A stretch of DNA of 15,045 nt from an uncultured Blautia sp. (GCA_946629475.1 CAMOXX010000041.1:1-15045); one strand, 5' to 3'; positions 1-8,424 are shown, counted from the first letter of the stretch. Notes: generated by a model from the letters alone, not told the origin. Translations and numbers: made by a program.

Positions 1-583
1 CATGGGTAACAATCATCAGTGTTTTTCCTGTCCGGGAAAGATCGCGGATAACCGCCTGCACTTCGCCCACCATTGTGGGATCCAGGGCACTGGTCGGTTC
101 GTCCAGCAGAATCACGTCCGGATCCATCGCCAGGGTCCTGGCTATCGCGATACGCTGCTTCTGCCCGCCGGAAAGCTCATCGGGATAGTTCAGCGCCTTT
201 TCAGCCAGCCCGACGGTGCGCAGCAGCCGCATTCCGGTATCATATGCCTCCTGCTTCGATTTGTGCAGCAGATCCATCGGGGCCATCATGATGTTCTCGA
301 TCACCGTCTTGTGCCCGAACAGGTTGAAAGACTGAAACACCATCCCCATTTTCTGGCGTACTTTGCTGATATTGCATTTTCGTCCGGTTATCTCAACATC
401 GTCCACCCAGATTTTTCCGGAAGTAGGCTTTTCCAGCAGGTTGATGCACCTGAGCAGCGTACTTTTCCCTGTCCCGGAGGGACCGATAACGGAAATGATG
501 TCACCGTCACGGATTTCTATATTCACATCCTTCAAAGGAGTGACATTCGGATATTCCTTTTTCAAATGCTCAATTCGGATCAT
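1..583 (-). CDS. Amino-acid ABC transporter ATP-binding protein (3' end cut by window)
   Basis: This is the ATPase of a polar amino-acid (GlnQ/HisP-like) importer, which works at the cytoplasmic membrane with the permease encoded just upstream. The visible 194 residues carry Walker A GPSGTGKST (34-42), the Q-loop in MVFQSF (Q84), the signature LSGGQKQR (137-144), Walker B ILLDEP (158-163), the D-loop SALD (165-168) and the H-loop histidine as the last complete codon (H194). About 45-55 residues should therefore be missing beyond the window. The start codon lies inside the end of the preceding fused receptor-permease gene, with a 14-base overlap, and GAGGGGAG a few bases upstream serves as ribosome binding site. 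This indicates translational coupling. The family call is firm. The substrate (glutamine, cystine, arginine or another polar amino acid) cannot be read from the ATPase. Confidence 0.95.
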   Translation of the reverse strand, partial: MIRIEHLKKEYPNVTPLKDVNIEIRDGDIISVIGPSGTGKSTLLRCINLLEKPTSGKIWVDDVEITGRKCNISKVRQKMGMVFQSFNLFGHKTVIENIMMAPMDLLHKSKQEAYDTGMRLLRTVGLAEKALNYPDELSGGQKQRIAIARTLAMDPDVILLDEPTSALDPTMVGEVQAVIRDLSRTGKTLMIVTH

Positions 584-2972
584 CGGTTTTCACTCCCCTC
601 AGTATTTCCGCTTTTTTCCGGTTCTTCGGATTAAATCTGATACTGATTCTGCCGGCAAGGAACCCCACCAGTTCCTCCAGCAGGAAATAGATGACCGTGA
701 CCGCGATCAACGGAAAGAACGCTTCATAGGTACGGCTGCGCACGATATCACCCATCTTGGTCAGATCCTGCACTGCAATGTACCCGACGATGGCCGTAGC
801 CTTGATCAGTCCTACAATCTCTCCTCTGTAGGCCGGCAGCACATGCGGCAGAGCCTGCGGGAGTATGATGCGGAAGAAAATACGCCGGTCGGGATAGCCC
901 AGAGCGCAGGCCGCCTCATACTGACCGCCGTCTACAGCACCTACGCCCATTCTGAGCAGGCCGAACACTGCTGCGCCAAACGTCAGTGTAAAGCCGATCA
1001 CTGCCACAACAATGCCGTTGATCGAGACTTTTCCAAATATAATATAGTAAAGAATCATCAAAAGCACTACCATCGGCATGCCCTGCACCAGCCACAGGAC
1101 GAACCGTGTGATAATATTCGCTGCAGGATTGCCGTTTCTGCACATCATGAAAAGCGCAAAGCCCAGTGTCGTACCGAAGAGAATGGAAAACAGCGTAATA
1201 ATCAAAGTAGTTTCCACGCCGGAAAAGAAAAGCTTATAACGATCCTCCCGGATAAAAGTCTTGCGGAAGCTTTCCGCGATGGACGCAAAAAATGACATAT
1301 CCGATGTACCGGATGCTTCTTCACCGGCTGTCTGACCCGTAACTGCCGAGTTCTGCTCACTGGCGCTCAGATCTTTTGCCAGCACTCCCAGAACAATTCC
1401 GCCGTAGCTGGTCGGATCGGAAAACAGCACCTGCTCTTCCCGTTCCGGCGTCACATTCATGTCGGTCGTGAAGTCATACTTTCCCGATGCTATGGCCGGA
1501 ATCCGGCCGGCAAAATCAACGTCTCCCAGTTCAAGGCTGTACCCACGGTCCCTGCAGAACCGGGCAACAAGGTCAATATCATACCCGACATTTTTCCCGT
1601 CTTTGATATAGGAGAAAGGCGCATCTGTCGAAGTGGTGACAACCTTGATGGTTCCGTTCTTTCCGGTCAGGCCGTCCAGATCCACAACCTTTCTGTCCTC
1701 GTCAACACCGAACCAGATATCATCCAGTTCCTGCATGGTACCGTCCTTCCAGCTCCGCGCAAGGAAATCATTCAGTTCCCCGCACAGCGCGGCGCTTTCC
1801 GGATCGTTTTTCCGAAACGCAAAGCTGTAGCTGTTCTGGGTGATCCTGTCATGGATATAATCGATTTCAGGCTGTTCCGCGTGAACAGCTTTCAGTCCGG
1901 GCTCATCCCCGAGGTAAGCGTCAATCTTTCCCGCAATCAGGGCAGAAATACAATCGGTATAACTGTTGAACAGCAGACATTCACTGTCCGGAAAATACTC
2001 TTTGGCAATATCCTCCATAAACGGCCCGGTCTGAATACCGAGACGCTTCCCGTTATAGTCCTGCCACCGGACACTTCCGGCCGTCTGCACGGTCTCCGCG
2101 GCCATTTCCTTCAAAACCACCACTGCTGCGCCGCCTGAGAAGTTTGGCCTGGAAAAAAGTACGCTTTCGGCACGCTCAGGAGTGATATTGATGCCCGCCG
2201 CCGCGAAATCGCACTTTCCTGACTGCACAGAGGTAAGGATCCCGTCAAAATTCATATCCACAATTTCCAGTCCGTACCCGCAGGACTCGCAGAACATGGC
2301 AGCCATTTCCATGTCATACCCTACAATCTCACCATCGCGCACGTACTCAAAGGGAGCGTATCCTGCTTCCGTCGCCACACGGAGCGTCCCGTTTTCCGCA
2401 GAAAGATCTGACAGTTCCGGCATGGTCTTCGCTTCCTCGTCATCGCCGAACCACTTGTCGGACAATGATTCCAGAGTCCCTTCCGGCAGCTGGTCAAGAA
2501 ATGAATTAAACTGATCCCTTAAAGCCTCTCCTTTGTCATTTTTCGCAAATACGAGAGCGGCGTCAAAGGTATCCAGGTATTCCGGCAGGCAGGCCAACTG
2601 TTCGTCTTCTTTCATCAGAATCCGGGATACCGCTTCATCAACCACGAAAGCATCGATCTTGTCTCCCTTGAGGGCGGCCACTTCATCAGCTTTGCTGTTG
2701 AAGTACTGAATCTCTGCATCCGGCAGTTTTTCTTCAATCATCTTGTCGAAACTCGTTCCGGTCTGCACGCCGATGCGCTTGTCCGAGAGCTCGTCAATGG
2801 CTGTATATATGCCTTCCGGCACAGATGAAACATTCTGATTTGAGTCTGCATTAACCTCAGCCTCATTTTGCTGCTCTGCAGCAGGAATCTCCTCACCGGC
2901 AAAAGCATTTCCGGCAATCATCATCGTCAATGTCATTACCAGAGCTGTCAGCGCCGAATTTTTCCGCTTCAT
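570..2972 (-). CDS. Fused substrate-binding (C-N-C-N half-domains) and permease protein of an amino-acid ABC transporter
   Basis: This 800-residue protein combines the receptor and membrane subunits of a polar amino-acid importer. Residues 1-25 form a signal peptide ending NAFA. Four half-modules of the SBP_bac_3 type follow: a C-half (about 60-178, QTGTS at 70-74, D112), an N-half (193-300, APFEY, TPER with R267), a C-half (306-422, QTGPF, D356) and an N-half (438-533, APFSY, TPER with R511). A linker rich in Ser, Gly and Ala (about 533-560) leads to a HisM/GlnP-type permease (about 580-780) with an EAA loop starting at 686 (EAACALGYPDRR, ending in ILPQALP). The expected ligand residues, Arg for carboxylate and Asp for amine, are present in both possible N+C pairs. 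The ATG has AGGGAGG eight bases upstream, and the end overlaps the ATPase gene. Fused receptor-permeases are known (for example GlnP of lactic acid bacteria), but those carry complete tandem domains. Function as an importer is well supported; the ligand is unknown. Confidence 0.93.
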   Translation of the reverse strand: MKRKNSALTALVMTLTMMIAGNAFAGEEIPAAEQQNEAEVNADSNQNVSSVPEGIYTAIDELSDKRIGVQTGTSFDKMIEEKLPDAEIQYFNSKADEVAALKGDKIDAFVVDEAVSRILMKEDEQLACLPEYLDTFDAALVFAKNDKGEALRDQFNSFLDQLPEGTLESLSDKWFGDDEEAKTMPELSDLSAENGTLRVATEAGYAPFEYVRDGEIVGYDMEMAAMFCESCGYGLEIVDMNFDGILTSVQSGKCDFAAAGINITPERAESVLFSRPNFSGGAAVVVLKEMAAETVQTAGSVRWQDYNGKRLGIQTGPFMEDIAKEYFPDSECLLFNSYTDCISALIAGKIDAYLGDEPGLKAVHAEQPEIDYIHDRITQNSYSFAFRKNDPESAALCGELNDFLARSWKDGTMQELDDIWFGVDEDRKVVDLDGLTGKNGTIKVVTTSTDAPFSYIKDGKNVGYDIDLVARFCRDRGYSLELGDVDFAGRIPAIASGKYDFTTDMNVTPEREEQVLFSDPTSYGGIVLGVLAKDLSASEQNSAVTGQTAGEEASGTSDMSFFASIAESFRKTFIREDRYKLFFSGVETTLIITLFSILFGTTLGFALFMMCRNGNPAANIITRFVLWLVQGMPMVVLLMILYYIIFGKVSINGIVVAVIGFTLTFGAAVFGLLRMGVGAVDGGQYEAACALGYPDRRIFFRIILPQALPHVLPAYRGEIVGLIKATAIVGYIAVQDLTKMGDIVRSRTYEAFFPLIAVTVIYFLLEELVGFLAGRISIRFNPKNRKKAEILRGVKTDDPN

Positions 2973-2997
2973 CCGGCAATCCTCCCTTTCTCAGTTA

Positions 2998-3151
2998 GGA
3001 ACTGTTCAGAAATAACGTGTGCAGTTTACGCAGGATGCTTTTTCGAGTGCAAGGATGAAAACGTAGTCGATGCGGGCATCGACGAGGCTTTCAGACGCCG
3101 CAATCGGGAAAGCAGACAAGCAAAATGCACAAGTTATTTCGTGACAGTTCC
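2998..3151. repeat. MITE-like palindromic intergenic element with terminal inverted repeats
   Basis: The ends are imperfect inverted repeats. The left end starts GGAACTGTTCAGAAATAAC, and the right end read in reverse starts GGAACTGTCACGAAATAAC. About 26 of 32 positions match. Both ends are flanked by TTA (2995-2997 and 3152-3154), which resembles a short target duplication. The interior folds on itself: arms GTCGATG/CATCGAC at 3066-3083 around a CGGG loop, extended outward by GAAA/TTTC pairing. There is no coding capacity. The element sits between the GGDEF gene and the ABC transporter, with its left edge 25 bases upstream of the transporter start codon. It would be transcribed into the leader, or could itself carry a weak minus-strand promoter (TTGCAC at 3052-3047, TAAACT at 3028-3023, 18-base spacer). 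A non-mobile REP-like repeat is an alternative. Confidence 0.7.
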
Positions 3152-3161
3152 TTACCCGGGA

Positions 3162-3190
3162 ATTATATTTCAAACAGTTGTACATCTTAT
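3162..3190 (-). promoter_or_regulatory. Possible promoter of the amino-acid ABC transporter operon
   Basis: The minus strand has a perfect TATAAT at 3167-3162, with a poor -35 (ATAAGA at 3190-3185, 17-base spacer). It lies between the GGDEF stop codon and the MITE-like element, so a transcript from here would carry the whole element in its leader. The weak -35 keeps confidence low. Confidence 0.3.
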
Positions 3191-4549
3191 TTATTGCCGC
3201 TCATTCATATGGTTCTGCCTTTTCATCTCGTACATTTTCTTGTCGGCCTCATCCATCATCTGCCGGAAGGTAGTATCCCCCACCTCTCTTGCGTAGGCAT
3301 AGCCCAGGGAAATGCTGACATTTTTTGCTTTCTCCGTCTCTTCAAAGCGCGCCACCATCTGATCGATCTTCTCAGGAGTGCAGTCCTTTACGATGGCGGC
3401 AAACTCGTCCCCGCCAAAGCGGAAGCAGTACTCGCCAAAACAGGACGAAATACAGTCCGCAGCTGTGCGGATCAGTTTGTCACCCGCGAGATGTCCCTCT
3501 GTGTCGTTTGTCCTTTTCAGATAATTTACGTCAAAAAGCAGAAGTGCCATGGAATAGCCTCTCTCTCCGGATTCCAGGAGATACTGCTCAAACCGGTACC
3601 GGTTGGGGAGGTTTGTCAGGGCATCTGTTTCTGCCGCAGATCTGAGAATGTTGTCCAGGGCATTGCGGCGCTTCAGCACATCATTATACGCTGCCGCAAC
3701 CATCCGTACTTCCTTGAATCCCCGGTCCTCCTGCAGCGAAACATCTTCCGGAATCTGCTTCACAAACCGTGAAAGCGGCGCCAGGATCTGCCTGTACAGC
3801 GCAGCAAAAGCCGCGATCAGAATGACGATGATCATGATCGTGATTGTCCACAGCAGCTTTCTCATTATCGCGATTTTCCGGGAAGTTTCTGCCACTACTC
3901 TGGACGTATCCGACTTCATCATCTCCACACAGGCATTGACACTATCCGAGACCGTCTGTTTATTCAGTCCATATACCGACCCCAGCACAAGCGTTCTCGC
4001 AGCCGCTTCCTTTTGTACATCTGACATTTTCTGTTCTTCCTCCGTCAGTTCTGCCAACGGGATGGAAGTAAGCGGAGGAATCTCCGGAAGCGGATACACA
4101 TCACGCATGAGACTGAGCGCATGGATCTGCGCCTCGAGCATGAAATCAGCACTGTTTGCGGCTTCTTCTATCAGAGCCAGTTCTTCCTCCCTCACGTCGT
4201 AGGTACGGAACTTTTCAAGCACCTGGCTTCCGCGGCGGGGCTGCGACAGTTCAAAAGCATATGCCTGAAGAGGGGCCACATTGATCTCGCCGGTTTCATT
4301 AAGGGGCATCAGGATAAAGTGGGAGGATGTCTCCGACAGCAGGCTGGACCCGGCCAGAATAGACGTTGCTTCTTCGGTATTTCTCCCGGCGTCCTGAGTA
4401 AACCGGGACAGTCTGCTGCTCGATGTATTGATCATGAAAATCACGGATAGTATCATTAGATGAAGCACTGCAAGAATTACTACGACCGGAATGACCAGCC
4501 TGTTTGCCGATATTCCGCCGACCCTGTTCTTTTCTTCTTTCTTATTCAT
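3191..4549 (-). CDS. Membrane-bound diguanylate cyclase (GGDEF) with an extracytoplasmic sensor region
   Basis: This enzyme probably makes cyclic di-GMP from two GTP in response to an external signal. Numbered from the ATG at 4549 (452 residues), it has a short basic N-terminus, a membrane segment at about 18-40, an outside region of about 190 residues that is mostly helical and not recognised as a named sensor, a second membrane segment at about 232-252, and a linker that may be a degenerate HAMP. The GGDEF domain begins at DALTNLPNR (309-317). Catalytic features are intact: FDVNYLK with D340, NDTEGHLAGD, and RFGGDEF with GGDEF at 379-383. The inhibitory RxxD site upstream of GGDEF is absent (CFGE in its place). 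A GTG at 4555 is an alternative start with better spacing from AAGGGG; a TTG at 4597 is less likely. The gene stands alone, with its own promoter and no partner gene. Confidence 0.9.
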   Translation of the reverse strand: MNKKEEKNRVGGISANRLVIPVVVILAVLHLMILSVIFMINTSSSRLSRFTQDAGRNTEEATSILAGSSLLSETSSHFILMPLNETGEINVAPLQAYAFELSQPRRGSQVLEKFRTYDVREEELALIEEAANSADFMLEAQIHALSLMRDVYPLPEIPPLTSIPLAELTEEEQKMSDVQKEAAARTLVLGSVYGLNKQTVSDSVNACVEMMKSDTSRVVAETSRKIAIMRKLLWTITIMIIVILIAAFAALYRQILAPLSRFVKQIPEDVSLQEDRGFKEVRMVAAAYNDVLKRRNALDNILRSAAETDALTNLPNRYRFEQYLLESGERGYSMALLLFDVNYLKRTNDTEGHLAGDKLIRTAADCISSCFGEYCFRFGGDEFAAIVKDCTPEKIDQMVARFEETEKAKNVSISLGYAYAREVGDTTFRQMMDEADKKMYEMKRQNHMNERQ

Positions 4550-4671
4550 CTTCACACGTTCCCCTTCATTATCTCCGACGCGGTTCTTCTTGAGCAATGA
4601 ACAGTGAGCAGTATTTGTGAACCAACGTGTCTCTGATAATTATCTCTGCGATATCCGATACTATGGTTTCT

Positions 4672-4700
4672 ATTATGATTGAATTATGAAAGAAATGCAA
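4672..4700 (-). promoter_or_regulatory. Promoter of the GGDEF gene
   Basis: The -35 TTGCAT (4700-4695) and -10 CATAAT (4677-4672) are separated by 17 bases. Transcription would start near 4665, leaving a leader of about 110 bases. No cyclic di-GMP riboswitch consensus was recognised in that leader. The spacing and AT-rich context are convincing, though neither hexamer is perfect. Confidence 0.65.
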
Positions 4701-4754
4701 TAGTAACTGTTCAGTACTTTCGCAGAAACACGCAATATGAGGCGGCCCGTTTAA

Positions 4755-4808
4755 ACAAAAAAGCGGTTCTATGAAAGCCCGGTCCTGAGCTCTCATAAAA
4801 CCGCCTTT
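4755..4808 (-). terminator. Intrinsic terminator of the MMPL / heptad-repeat operon
   Basis: On the minus strand the sequence reads GCGGTTTTATGAGAGC, a loop of about 9 bases, then GCTTTCATAGAACCGC followed by TTTTTTG. This is a stem of about 16 pairs with one mismatch and a T run, about 50 bases after the stop codon of the heptad-repeat protein. It insulates that operon from the GGDEF gene promoter. The stretch from 4549 to 4857 holds only this terminator and the GGDEF promoter; no gene is credible there. Confidence 0.88.
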
Positions 4809-4856
4809 ATACAATTACGCTCCGGAACGGGCATGATATCATGCGAAAAATCCGCC

Positions 4857-6314
4857 TCAGCCTTCGATTCCCTCAAGCTTCCAGATAAATCTCACTTTTC
4901 CGCTCATTCCATCTGTGAGCCCTGTATAGCTCTCATAGGCTTCCCCGAGGGAGATCGTCTCCTTCAGCGCTTCCGGCACACCCGAAAGATCCGGGATTGC
5001 TCCGTTCAGGATTCCGGTTCCGAGCAGAAGCTTCGTAACTCCCGCCTGCAGCTCACCGGCACCATCGCTCAGCTGGTCCGCGCCGTCCTTCGCCTGCTGA
5101 ACGCCATCGGTATAGGCAGTGACGCCTTCGCAGAACTCCTTCACAGAATTCAGCTTTTCGATGGCTCCTTCGATCTTCTCCTTATCTTCGCCCTGCGCTG
5201 CCGCTGCTACCAATCCAAGGACCGTCTCGTAATTGTCAGCATTCAGCTCTGTCAGAGGTACTCCCGCTTCATTCAGCTGGTCCTTCACGGTCTCCAGTAC
5301 ACCGTCAAAAATCTGCTCCGCGCCGTCCTGCAGCGCCTCATTGTTTGCGGTCAGCTCTCCGAGTCCTTCTGCCAGGGCATCCGCTCCTTCCTTCAGCTGG
5401 CCCGCCCCGTCGTTCAGGCTTGTAACACCCTCCATGATCTGTCCAACGCCGCTCTTCAGGCCGCCGAGCTTTCCGAATACATCATCGATGAACGAAGTCG
5501 TGTCTGCTTCCGAAGAGGTGAACAGTTCATTTGTCACAAGGGTGTATCCGGTTCCCCATGAAAAGCTGTCAGTATGACCTGTAATCTCCACATAGTCCGG
5601 CACCTCGGCCTTCGCAAGCTTTGTGAGGGAGGCATAGGCCGGGTTCTCAAGATCCTCGGAAATTCCCGGAAATGCAATACCGACACCAATCGTGTGTTCA
5701 CCATCACTCAGCACCCGGCCGTTGGTGATCTGCACATCACTCATCACGTCTTCATCCAGCAGGAAGCCTGTCACTACCGTAAAGGGAACATGAAGAGTGT
5801 TCGTCTCTCCGTCGATCTCCACATCCCTCTGCTCATGGTTCTCATAATCATAGCGGATGGTGATATCACCGCTCTTGCCGGCGATTTCCTCCGGGGCTGC
5901 CTCTTCTCCGTTCAGGTAGTAGGTAACCGAAACCGTCACCGGAAGCTCTTCATCAGCAGTTCCCTGATAAAAGATATCGTTTCCTTCAGCGCTCCACTCA
6001 ATCTCTCCATCTTCGGTTTCCGAAAATTCCTCATCGCCCTTCAGATTCTCAATATCCGAAAGGTTTGTCTCATCCTCGATCACTGCTTCGTTCGTTTCGT
6101 TGTTCAGCCAGTCACTCACAATAATTTTATTCGGATTCCCCGAAGCGTCCGCAATGACATAGACGGTCTCCTCCTTGCGGGCGGCGGACTCTGTGCTTTC
6201 CTCCGTGGTTTCCGAAGCATTGACCGGATATGCAGACTGTCCGATCAGCATCGCTGCCGAAAGCGCAAACGCGGAAGCTCTCATAATGCGGGTGTTTCTT
6301 CTATTATTATACAT
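4857..6314 (-). CDS. Secreted heptad-repeat (xxxLxxG) protein paired with an MMPL transporter
   Basis: The biochemical role is unknown. The protein has 485 residues with a signal peptide (basic start, hydrophobic stretch to about 32, ending PVNAS). An acidic region follows (36-120), then a predicted beta-rich domain (about 122-260, with VTVSVTYYLNGEE and GDITIRYDYENHE). Helical regions with repeated Gly-Ala-x-x-Leu-x-x-Gly patterns lie at about 286-337 and 395-432 (for example NDGAGQLKEGADALAEG). The C-terminus ends SGKVRFIWKLEG, with no membrane anchor visible. Such repeats are known from YhgE/Pip-type proteins and MMPL neighbours. The ATG follows AGGAGG with an 8-base spacer, 13 bases after the MMPL stop codon, so the two are co-translated. 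I infer an envelope accessory or coiled-coil partner of the transporter. Confidence is high that it is a real secreted protein and low on function. Confidence 0.85.
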   Translation of the reverse strand: MYNNRRNTRIMRASAFALSAAMLIGQSAYPVNASETTEESTESAARKEETVYVIADASGNPNKIIVSDWLNNETNEAVIEDETNLSDIENLKGDEEFSETEDGEIEWSAEGNDIFYQGTADEELPVTVSVTYYLNGEEAAPEEIAGKSGDITIRYDYENHEQRDVEIDGETNTLHVPFTVVTGFLLDEDVMSDVQITNGRVLSDGEHTIGVGIAFPGISEDLENPAYASLTKLAKAEVPDYVEITGHTDSFSWGTGYTLVTNELFTSSEADTTSFIDDVFGKLGGLKSGVGQIMEGVTSLNDGAGQLKEGADALAEGLGELTANNEALQDGAEQIFDGVLETVKDQLNEAGVPLTELNADNYETVLGLVAAAAQGEDKEKIEGAIEKLNSVKEFCEGVTAYTDGVQQAKDGADQLSDGAGELQAGVTKLLLGTGILNGAIPDLSGVPEALKETISLGEAYESYTGLTDGMSGKVRFIWKLEGIEG

Positions 6315-6327
6315 GGAATCTTCCTCC

Positions 6328-8406
6328 TCATCTCATTCCTCTGGTTGTCGCCCGGATAATTCTGTCGAAGAACAGAAGCATTGCCGGAAGAATCAGGATA
6401 ACGCAAGCCATACTGATCACGGCTCCACGGGCCATCAGCATGCACATGGATTTGATAATATCAATGTTGGAATAAACGGCAACACCGCAGGTCGCCGCAA
6501 ACAGGCCCATGCCACTGATGATAATCGAAGGTGCTGATGCAGCGAGCGCTGTTTTCACCGATTCCTTCTTATCTTTACCACCGTTCCGCTCTGCCTTATA
6601 CCGCGTCGTCATCAGAATCGCGTAGTCCACGGTAGCCCCAAGCTGAATTGTGCTGATGCAGATCGGCGCGATAAACGGAAGCGGCTGTCCCAGGAAATGC
6701 GCGAGGCCCAGGTTGATGAAGATGGCAAGCTCGATCACACCGATCAGGATCACCGGGATGGACAGGCTCTGCATCACCAGCAGAATGATGACGAAAATCG
6801 TCAGGATGGAGACGGCATTGACCACCTTGAAATCATGTCCGGTCGTCTCGATCATATCCTTCATGCAAGGTGCCTCCCCGATCAGCATCCCCGTTTCATC
6901 GTACTTTTTCAGGATGCTGTTCAGCTCATCTAACTGATCGTTGACCTCTTCACTTGCAACTTTATACTCCGAGCTGATCATCATCAGTTCCCATTTTTCG
7001 CTTTTCAGCATGCTCACCGCATCATCCGGGAGCATTTCCACAGGAATCTGCCCGCCCGTGAGTGATTCCATGCCAAGCACAAACTTTACTCCGTCAACAT
7101 CCTCCATCTCGCGGATCATAGCCAGTTTGTCTTTTGATGAAACATTGCTGTCCACCAGCAGCATATGAGTAGATGCGATGTTGAAGTCATCCGCCAGCTT
7201 GTTTTTCGCGGTCACATATTCTATATAATCCGGCAGGCAGTCTCCCATATCATAGTAGACCTCCTGGTTTGTCTTCTGATATCCGTACAGGGACGGGACA
7301 AGCAGGGCCACAAATACAACCAGGAAAACCGGAAAAATGCGCACCAGTTTTTCGGAGACAGTATGCATATCCGGAATCAGCGGCTTATGCCTCGTTTTAC
7401 GGAGCGGCTTGTCCAGCAGCAGGATCATAGCCGGCAGAACCGTCACACTGCCGAGAACGCCCAGCAGGACACCTTTTGCCATGACAATGCCGAGATCCCG
7501 TCCAAGAGTAAAGCTCATAAAACAGAGAGCGATAAATCCGGCGATTGTCGTTACGGAGCTCCCGACCACAGATACCAGCGTATCGTGAATCGCGTGAGCC
7601 ATCGCCTCGTTGTTCTTATCTTTTTCGCCGTCCGCTCCGATCAGGCCGCGGTGCTCGTTGTAGCTGTTCCACAGGAAGATTGAATAGTCCATTGTCACGG
7701 CCAGCTGAAGTACGGCTGAAAGCGCTTTTGTGATATAGGAAATCTCCCCAAGAAAATAGTTGCTTCCAAGATTCAGCAAAATCATCATTCCGATCGCCGC
7801 AATAAATACGAGCGGAACCAGCCAGCTGTCGAGGAAAAGGAACATGGCAGCCAGTGCGCAGGCAACGGCAAGGCCGACATAAACCGGCTCCTCCTTCTCG
7901 CACAGATCCTTCAGGTCTGTCACCAGGGCGGACAGCCCCGAAACAAAGCACTGTTTTCCGGCGATAGACCGGATCTCCCTGACCGCATCCATGGTTACAT
8001 CCTCGGATGTCCCGCTGTCAAAGAAAACTGCCACGGCTGTCGAGTGATCCGTGTTAAACACTTCATAGATTTTGTCCGGCAAAATTTCCTTCGGGATCGT
8101 AAGATCCGCCAGGGAAGAGTACCACAGTACGCTGTCGACATGCTGTACATTTTTCAGTTTCCCGATCAGGTCTTCGACATCCTTGTCCGGCATGTCCTCA
8201 ACAATCAGGATGGAAAACGCTCCTTTGCCGAACTCCGTGAGAAGTTCTCCCTGCCCTTTCACCGTGTCCATATCGGAAGGCAGGTAATCGAGCATATCAT
8301 AATTAACTCTCGTCCTGATCATACCAAGCACAGCAGGTATCATCAGAATCAGCGCGGCGATCAGTATCGGAACACGCTGCTTTACTACTGTTTTTGAAAA
8401 ACGCAT
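6328..8406 (-). CDS. MMPL/RND-superfamily membrane transporter
   Basis: This predicted proton-driven exporter or lipid transporter of the cytoplasmic membrane has 692 residues. The architecture is the duplicated RND-like type: one N-terminal membrane helix, a large outside loop (about 35-170), five helices, a cytoplasmic loop, then the same pattern again with a helix near 358-376, a loop at about 380-525 and five helices. Each half has the Asp-Tyr pair typical of MMPL proton relays: TMDYSIFL (D240-Y241) and TVDYAILM (D594-Y595). I chose the ATG at 8406 because GGAGGGG lies six bases upstream; an upstream in-frame TTG at 8421 would overlap that site. The heptad-repeat protein follows in the same operon, and a TetR-family regulator is divergent. 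The substrate is unknown; drugs, lipids or surface polymers are all possible for this family. Confidence 0.92.
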   Translation of the reverse strand: MRFSKTVVKQRVPILIAALILMIPAVLGMIRTRVNYDMLDYLPSDMDTVKGQGELLTEFGKGAFSILIVEDMPDKDVEDLIGKLKNVQHVDSVLWYSSLADLTIPKEILPDKIYEVFNTDHSTAVAVFFDSGTSEDVTMDAVREIRSIAGKQCFVSGLSALVTDLKDLCEKEEPVYVGLAVACALAAMFLFLDSWLVPLVFIAAIGMMILLNLGSNYFLGEISYITKALSAVLQLAVTMDYSIFLWNSYNEHRGLIGADGEKDKNNEAMAHAIHDTLVSVVGSSVTTIAGFIALCFMSFTLGRDLGIVMAKGVLLGVLGSVTVLPAMILLLDKPLRKTRHKPLIPDMHTVSEKLVRIFPVFLVVFVALLVPSLYGYQKTNQEVYYDMGDCLPDYIEYVTAKNKLADDFNIASTHMLLVDSNVSSKDKLAMIREMEDVDGVKFVLGMESLTGGQIPVEMLPDDAVSMLKSEKWELMMISSEYKVASEEVNDQLDELNSILKKYDETGMLIGEAPCMKDMIETTGHDFKVVNAVSILTIFVIILLVMQSLSIPVILIGVIELAIFINLGLAHFLGQPLPFIAPICISTIQLGATVDYAILMTTRYKAERNGGKDKKESVKTALAASAPSIIISGMGLFAATCGVAVYSNIDIIKSMCMLMARGAVISMACVILILPAMLLFFDRIIRATTRGMR

Positions 8407-8424
8407 TTCAATCCCCTCCAATGT

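Noticed and set aside
2..1295. Long plus-strand open frames (210 and 310 codons) opposite the ABC transporter genes
   Set aside because: They are antisense to well-supported ABC genes, and their low-complexity His/Arg/Ser-rich products look like shadow translations.
2998..3151. Insertion sequence with a transposase
   Set aside because: The element is only 154 bases and has no coding capacity, so at most it is a non-autonomous MITE-like repeat.
4549..4597. TTG start for the GGDEF protein with a 16-residue extension
   Set aside because: No ribosome binding site precedes the TTG, whereas AAGGGG lies just before the GTG/ATG at 4555/4549. The KNRVG sequence seen twice there is probably chance.
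4555..4665. Cyclic di-GMP riboswitch in the leader of the GGDEF gene
   Set aside because: The leader lacks the conserved GEMM sequence blocks that I would expect.
4569..4814. Minus-strand open frame of 81 codons before the GGDEF gene
   Set aside because: It runs through the intrinsic terminator and the GGDEF promoter, has no good ribosome binding site and no recognisable sequence pattern.
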